Below, in pieces: positions 60,996 to 64,000 of a stretch of DNA of 64,000 nt; position 1 is the stretch's first letter, and the number at the start of each line of letters is the position of its first letter. A model generated the notes under the pieces. The model worked only from the letters and a program-made list of their open reading frames with translations. It had not been told where the DNA came from and searched no databases. The position numbers and the translations under genes are program-made. Source of the DNA: Eremophila alpestris peregrina (lineage: Eukaryota; Chordata; Aves; Passeriformes; Alaudidae); assembly GCA_009792885.1 (NCBI GenBank), contig WMCF01000141.1, forward strand, positions 273,649 to 337,648, read 5' to 3'.

Positions 60996-61052
60996 ACACT
61001 TCCACCCAGCAGGGACAAACCAGGCATGGTTCTTCCTGCTGGGTGGAAGTGT
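60996..61052. repeat. Hairpin: 18-bp perfect inverted repeat with 21-nt loop region
   Basis: The left arm ACACTTCCACCCAGCAGG (60996-61013) is exactly complementary to the right arm CCTGCTGGGTGGAAGTGT (61035-61052). A G-T wobble and an A-T pair extend the stem inward. It lies in GPATCH8 intron 1 and is not explained by a repeat family I recognise. Confidence 0.85.
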
Positions 61053-64000
61053 TATTCCACTGCACAGACTACACAACACCAAAAAACCAAGAGACAGAAC
61101 AGCCTGTGTTCCGTCTGGCTAATGATGCCAGTAAGTGCAATGTACGTAGGAAGAGGAAATTATTGTACACATAGACACATATGGCTGGTAATATTTCTGC
61201 TTCAACAATGAAAAGGAGAAAAATGCAGCAAGAAAACATTTTCTCAACATCTGGGAGTAAGTGGCAGTTCCACAGGATTTCAGCAAGAGAGACATCCAGG
61301 GTATTTATTCTTTGAGCTTGCATACCTGATCTGAAGAATAAAATCATTGCAAATGCAAAAATAGCAGTAAAAAATACATTTACTTTCATGTGTTCATACA
61401 GCTTTCATTAATGCTCCTACAATATTCTGTTAGCATCATCTACAGCTATTGTTCAGAATTCCTCAAAGTTATGGTGATTCCCATTTGTCTCTGCCAGGGA
61501 AGCCCATCAGTCCAGGGGACAGTGGCACAGACAAGTGACAGAGCCTTTCACAGACAAGCTCCCCAGTCCTTCACCCCAAAAACTAAGCTTGTCAGAAACC
61601 CAAAAATAACCTCTCTTGGATGGAAAATGGAAAAAGGGTGGGATTTATTTAGATGAGCCACCCAAGACTTAACTTGCCATTGCAGAGCCTAGAACAGATG
61701 CAAGAGAAGGAAGGTCAAGGTTATCCCTTCTCCTCCACTAATCCATTTCCCTGTCCAAGGCTCCCAAACAAAGCCCTGTGCTGGCCTGGTAAGGCAAAGA
61801 TCCCCCATGACAGGCAGAGCACAGCTCAAGGCCTTTCTATGGAGCTGCCCTCAGTTTCAGCACCTGCAAAATACACTAAAAACCAGGGACTTTTCAACTT
61901 TCTCTAAGGCTTCAGAGCTTAAAGCAAAAAGGGAAGAGGATCTAAGCCTTTAGTGTGGCTTCTAAAGCTACAGAGCACAGCAACAGCACAACAATCCTGT
62001 GAGGAAAAACCCAAGGGCTGCCTAATCAGCTCACTGCAGTGATATCCTCCAGTGCCACTCCTGCCCCTTTGGCAATTTCAACTTCCAAATCACCCTCAGC
62101 TTCAAGGTTCCTTCCACCAAACCACAGAGAGGAGTCGCAACAATTTCAGTGTACACAATCTTTCCCCTCTCCATCCACACCATGACCTTCATCCATAGGG
62201 ATATATGACTTTCTTATCCTTACACAAGCTACTCTTTTCCACAGGGCTCCCTACAACTCCCTGGGAAGAGCATCACTGCAGCTCTCTTCACTGTGGCTGT
62301 AGTTATGGGAAGATCCCTCGGTCCCCCTTATCTCTCCAGCTCCCAGCTGACCCCTCTGCCCAACAACCCTTCTCCCCTCAGCACCTTTCCATGCACTTCA
62401 GACCATGGATACCTTCTCCTTCTCAGCTGATTTAGGTCCCTCCTTCCTGATTTTCCTGTAGTGCTGTATGTTTCCATTCCTCCCCTGACAGCACTGATCT
62501 TTCCTCAGTCAAGCACAGGGGAGGGAAGAACAGCTCCCAGCAGCTCTCACCTTTAATCCACTTTTCTCCAGCTTATCAGAAGCTCAGAAACCCAAGGATC
62601 ACCTCTGCTAACCCTGCACTCCCAGCTCTCCACTGCCTACTGTGCTCAGCTTGCACTCTTGCCAAACTGAGCCTCCCAACCCAGACTCTTTCCAGCTTCT
62701 CTCCAGAAAGGCAGCTGATAACAATAATGAGAACTCTGAAATGCTTTTTCTTTTATCCAGTGACTTTTCCATTAGCCACATCACTAATCCCAAGATAGTT
62801 GCCTTTCTTCCAAACAGCTAAATGTTCCTTTGACCTATACTCTTTACTCTCGACCTTTTGTTTCTCTCTCCAAACTGCTACACATCCTTTCACTTGGAGG
62901 AGATCACAAGCAGATCACCCAAGAACAAAATCCAGAGCTCTCCACAGCCTCCCTCCCCACACTGCATCCATCCCTGATCAAGCTGTGTAATTTTAGAGCC
63001 TGTCTGCCCATGCTCCCTGGGACCCACCAGCCTGGCAGGGACAGGAGATCGTATCTAGAGTCACAACTGCTTCAAGGACAGAAATTTCACCTGCCAAAGA
63101 ACTACAACTGTGTGAAAAGGGCATCCCTAACACTGACAGAAACACTCCTATTTTTGCTATATTTGCAGACCAGGATTTTCTAGAGGCACAAGCAGGTGTA
63201 TTTTTACCTATGGCCACAGCAGCTCTGCAAACACCCAGCACAGCAAGCATTTCCTGTACTCCACACCCATGTTACAGCTCAAGCAATTTCTGCCTCAATA
63301 CAGAGAAGAAAATTCAGAAGTCTTCTCTGAAAGTGACTTCGAACCTTATTTTTCCTTCTTCTTCATCAAAAAGCTTTCCCTTATCAATACACTTTGGAAA
63401 AATTGTTAGAATGCCCAGCTGTCAGGGGTATGTGCATAGGCCCTTGTGCTCCCAAAATTGAGTGTGACCTTGTCCCAGTTCCCCTCAGATCACCTCTTCC
63501 ACAGCTCACTGTTTTCACCTTCAGTCCTCCGCAGCCTCAACCAGCTCTGAACTGCTCTTCCCAGGGGACCAATTCCACTTTTCCCTCACAGGAAGATTTA
63601 ACACAAAATAAAACTTCTCTCTTCTCCCCGGCACATTTTCAGGCAGGGAAGAACAGAGAAGTGACCCTTCCATAAAACCAAACGCCATATTTATATTTTT
63701 CACTCTAGTCTATGGAAAAGACAAGGGAAGCCTGGTATTTAGCACCAGATAAATCCCTATTTAGAACAGTGCCCTTTCTTAAAGTCAAGGGAAAACTGGG
63801 TTGTGATTTGAGTTATTGTCCCCAGGCACACTCAGCAGCTTCCAAGATCTCAGGATCAGGTAATGGAGCCGAGTTTCCTCCCTGGCATCACCACACGTTC
63901 CCCCTGCGTGCCCAGAGCCACGACACAGTAACAGGTTTTGTCACTACAATTATTTTTCTCACCATGGGGTTTCCTCACAAAAGGACAGGAACAAGGACAC

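Larger units (their letters stand above)
49966..64000 (-). other. GPATCH8: Part of GPATCH8 intron 1 (over 14 kb)
   Basis: There is no CpG island and no exon resembling the short GPATCH8 first exon before the window edge, so the promoter lies further right. The region holds a 27-nt palindrome (50725-50751), a long CR1 fragment (57765-58590) and an 18-bp-stem hairpin (60996-61052). Several open frames of 100-200 codons occur, but none has coding support. Confidence 0.75.

Noticed and set aside
60606..61211. 201-codon plus-strand open frame in GPATCH8 intron 1
   Set aside because: No recognisable domain, ordinary composition, no clear promoter or poly(A) signal. The hairpin inside it would give mirror-image peptide segments. 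Length alone is not enough in DNA of this GC content.
63900..64000. Possible GPATCH8 first exon at the right edge
   Set aside because: The edge sequence has no CpG island and no frame resembling the short N-terminal exon, so that exon is taken to lie outside the window.
1..64000. CRISPR arrays, bacterial operons, viral or toxin genes
   Set aside because: Intron-exon genes and CR1 elements show this is vertebrate nuclear DNA. No evenly spaced repeat array or retroviral gene was seen.

Overview
This is vertebrate nuclear DNA, almost certainly from a bird. The genes are split into GT-AG exons. The dispersed repeats are short truncated CR1-type LINE fragments (with the characteristic GGTTGGAAGGGACC-like and ATTCTGTG-like 3' segments), and no Alu- or B1-like SINEs are visible. 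The gene order, all on the minus strand, is FAM171A2 (first exon only), ITGA2B, GPATCH8. It matches human 17q21.31, which in birds lies on a small GC-rich chromosome (the chicken chromosome 27 block). The species cannot be named from the sequence.

Layout. 1-266: the first coding exon and start of intron 1 of a secreted or membrane protein, best explained as FAM171A2, under a CpG-rich promoter. About 360-1130: GC-rich degenerate repeats rich in GGTACC and GGCACC. 1267-9119: a complete, very compact ITGA2B gene (integrin alpha-IIb). Thirty coding exons were traced by hand; they sum to 3,102 nt (1,033 residues plus stop) with every junction in phase. Many introns are only 68-110 bp and several carry minisatellites. 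9120-10580: ITGA2B promoter and spacer with GATA and ETS motifs. 10580-64000: GPATCH8, from poly(A) signal to inside intron 1. Seven of the expected eight coding exons are present (1,464 codons plus stop). The short first exon (about 15 residues in human) lies beyond the right edge. Intron DNA fills most of 17-64 kb and is AT-richer, with scattered CR1 copies and simple repeats.

The genes are neighbours, not a pathway. Alpha-IIb pairs with beta-3 as the fibrinogen receptor of platelets and thrombocytes. GPATCH8 is a nuclear G-patch, zinc-finger and RS-domain protein of RNA processing. FAM171A2 is a single-pass membrane protein.

No new multi-gene system was found. The most unusual unexplained items are an 18-bp perfect hairpin in GPATCH8 intron 1 (60996-61052), a 27-nt near-perfect palindrome (50725-50751), changed ligand-pocket and tail residues in alpha-IIb, a duplicated 17-bp promoter element, and period-81 and period-285 repeats around ITGA2B. 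Exon boundaries come from reading splice sites and from remembered human protein order; no alignment was run.
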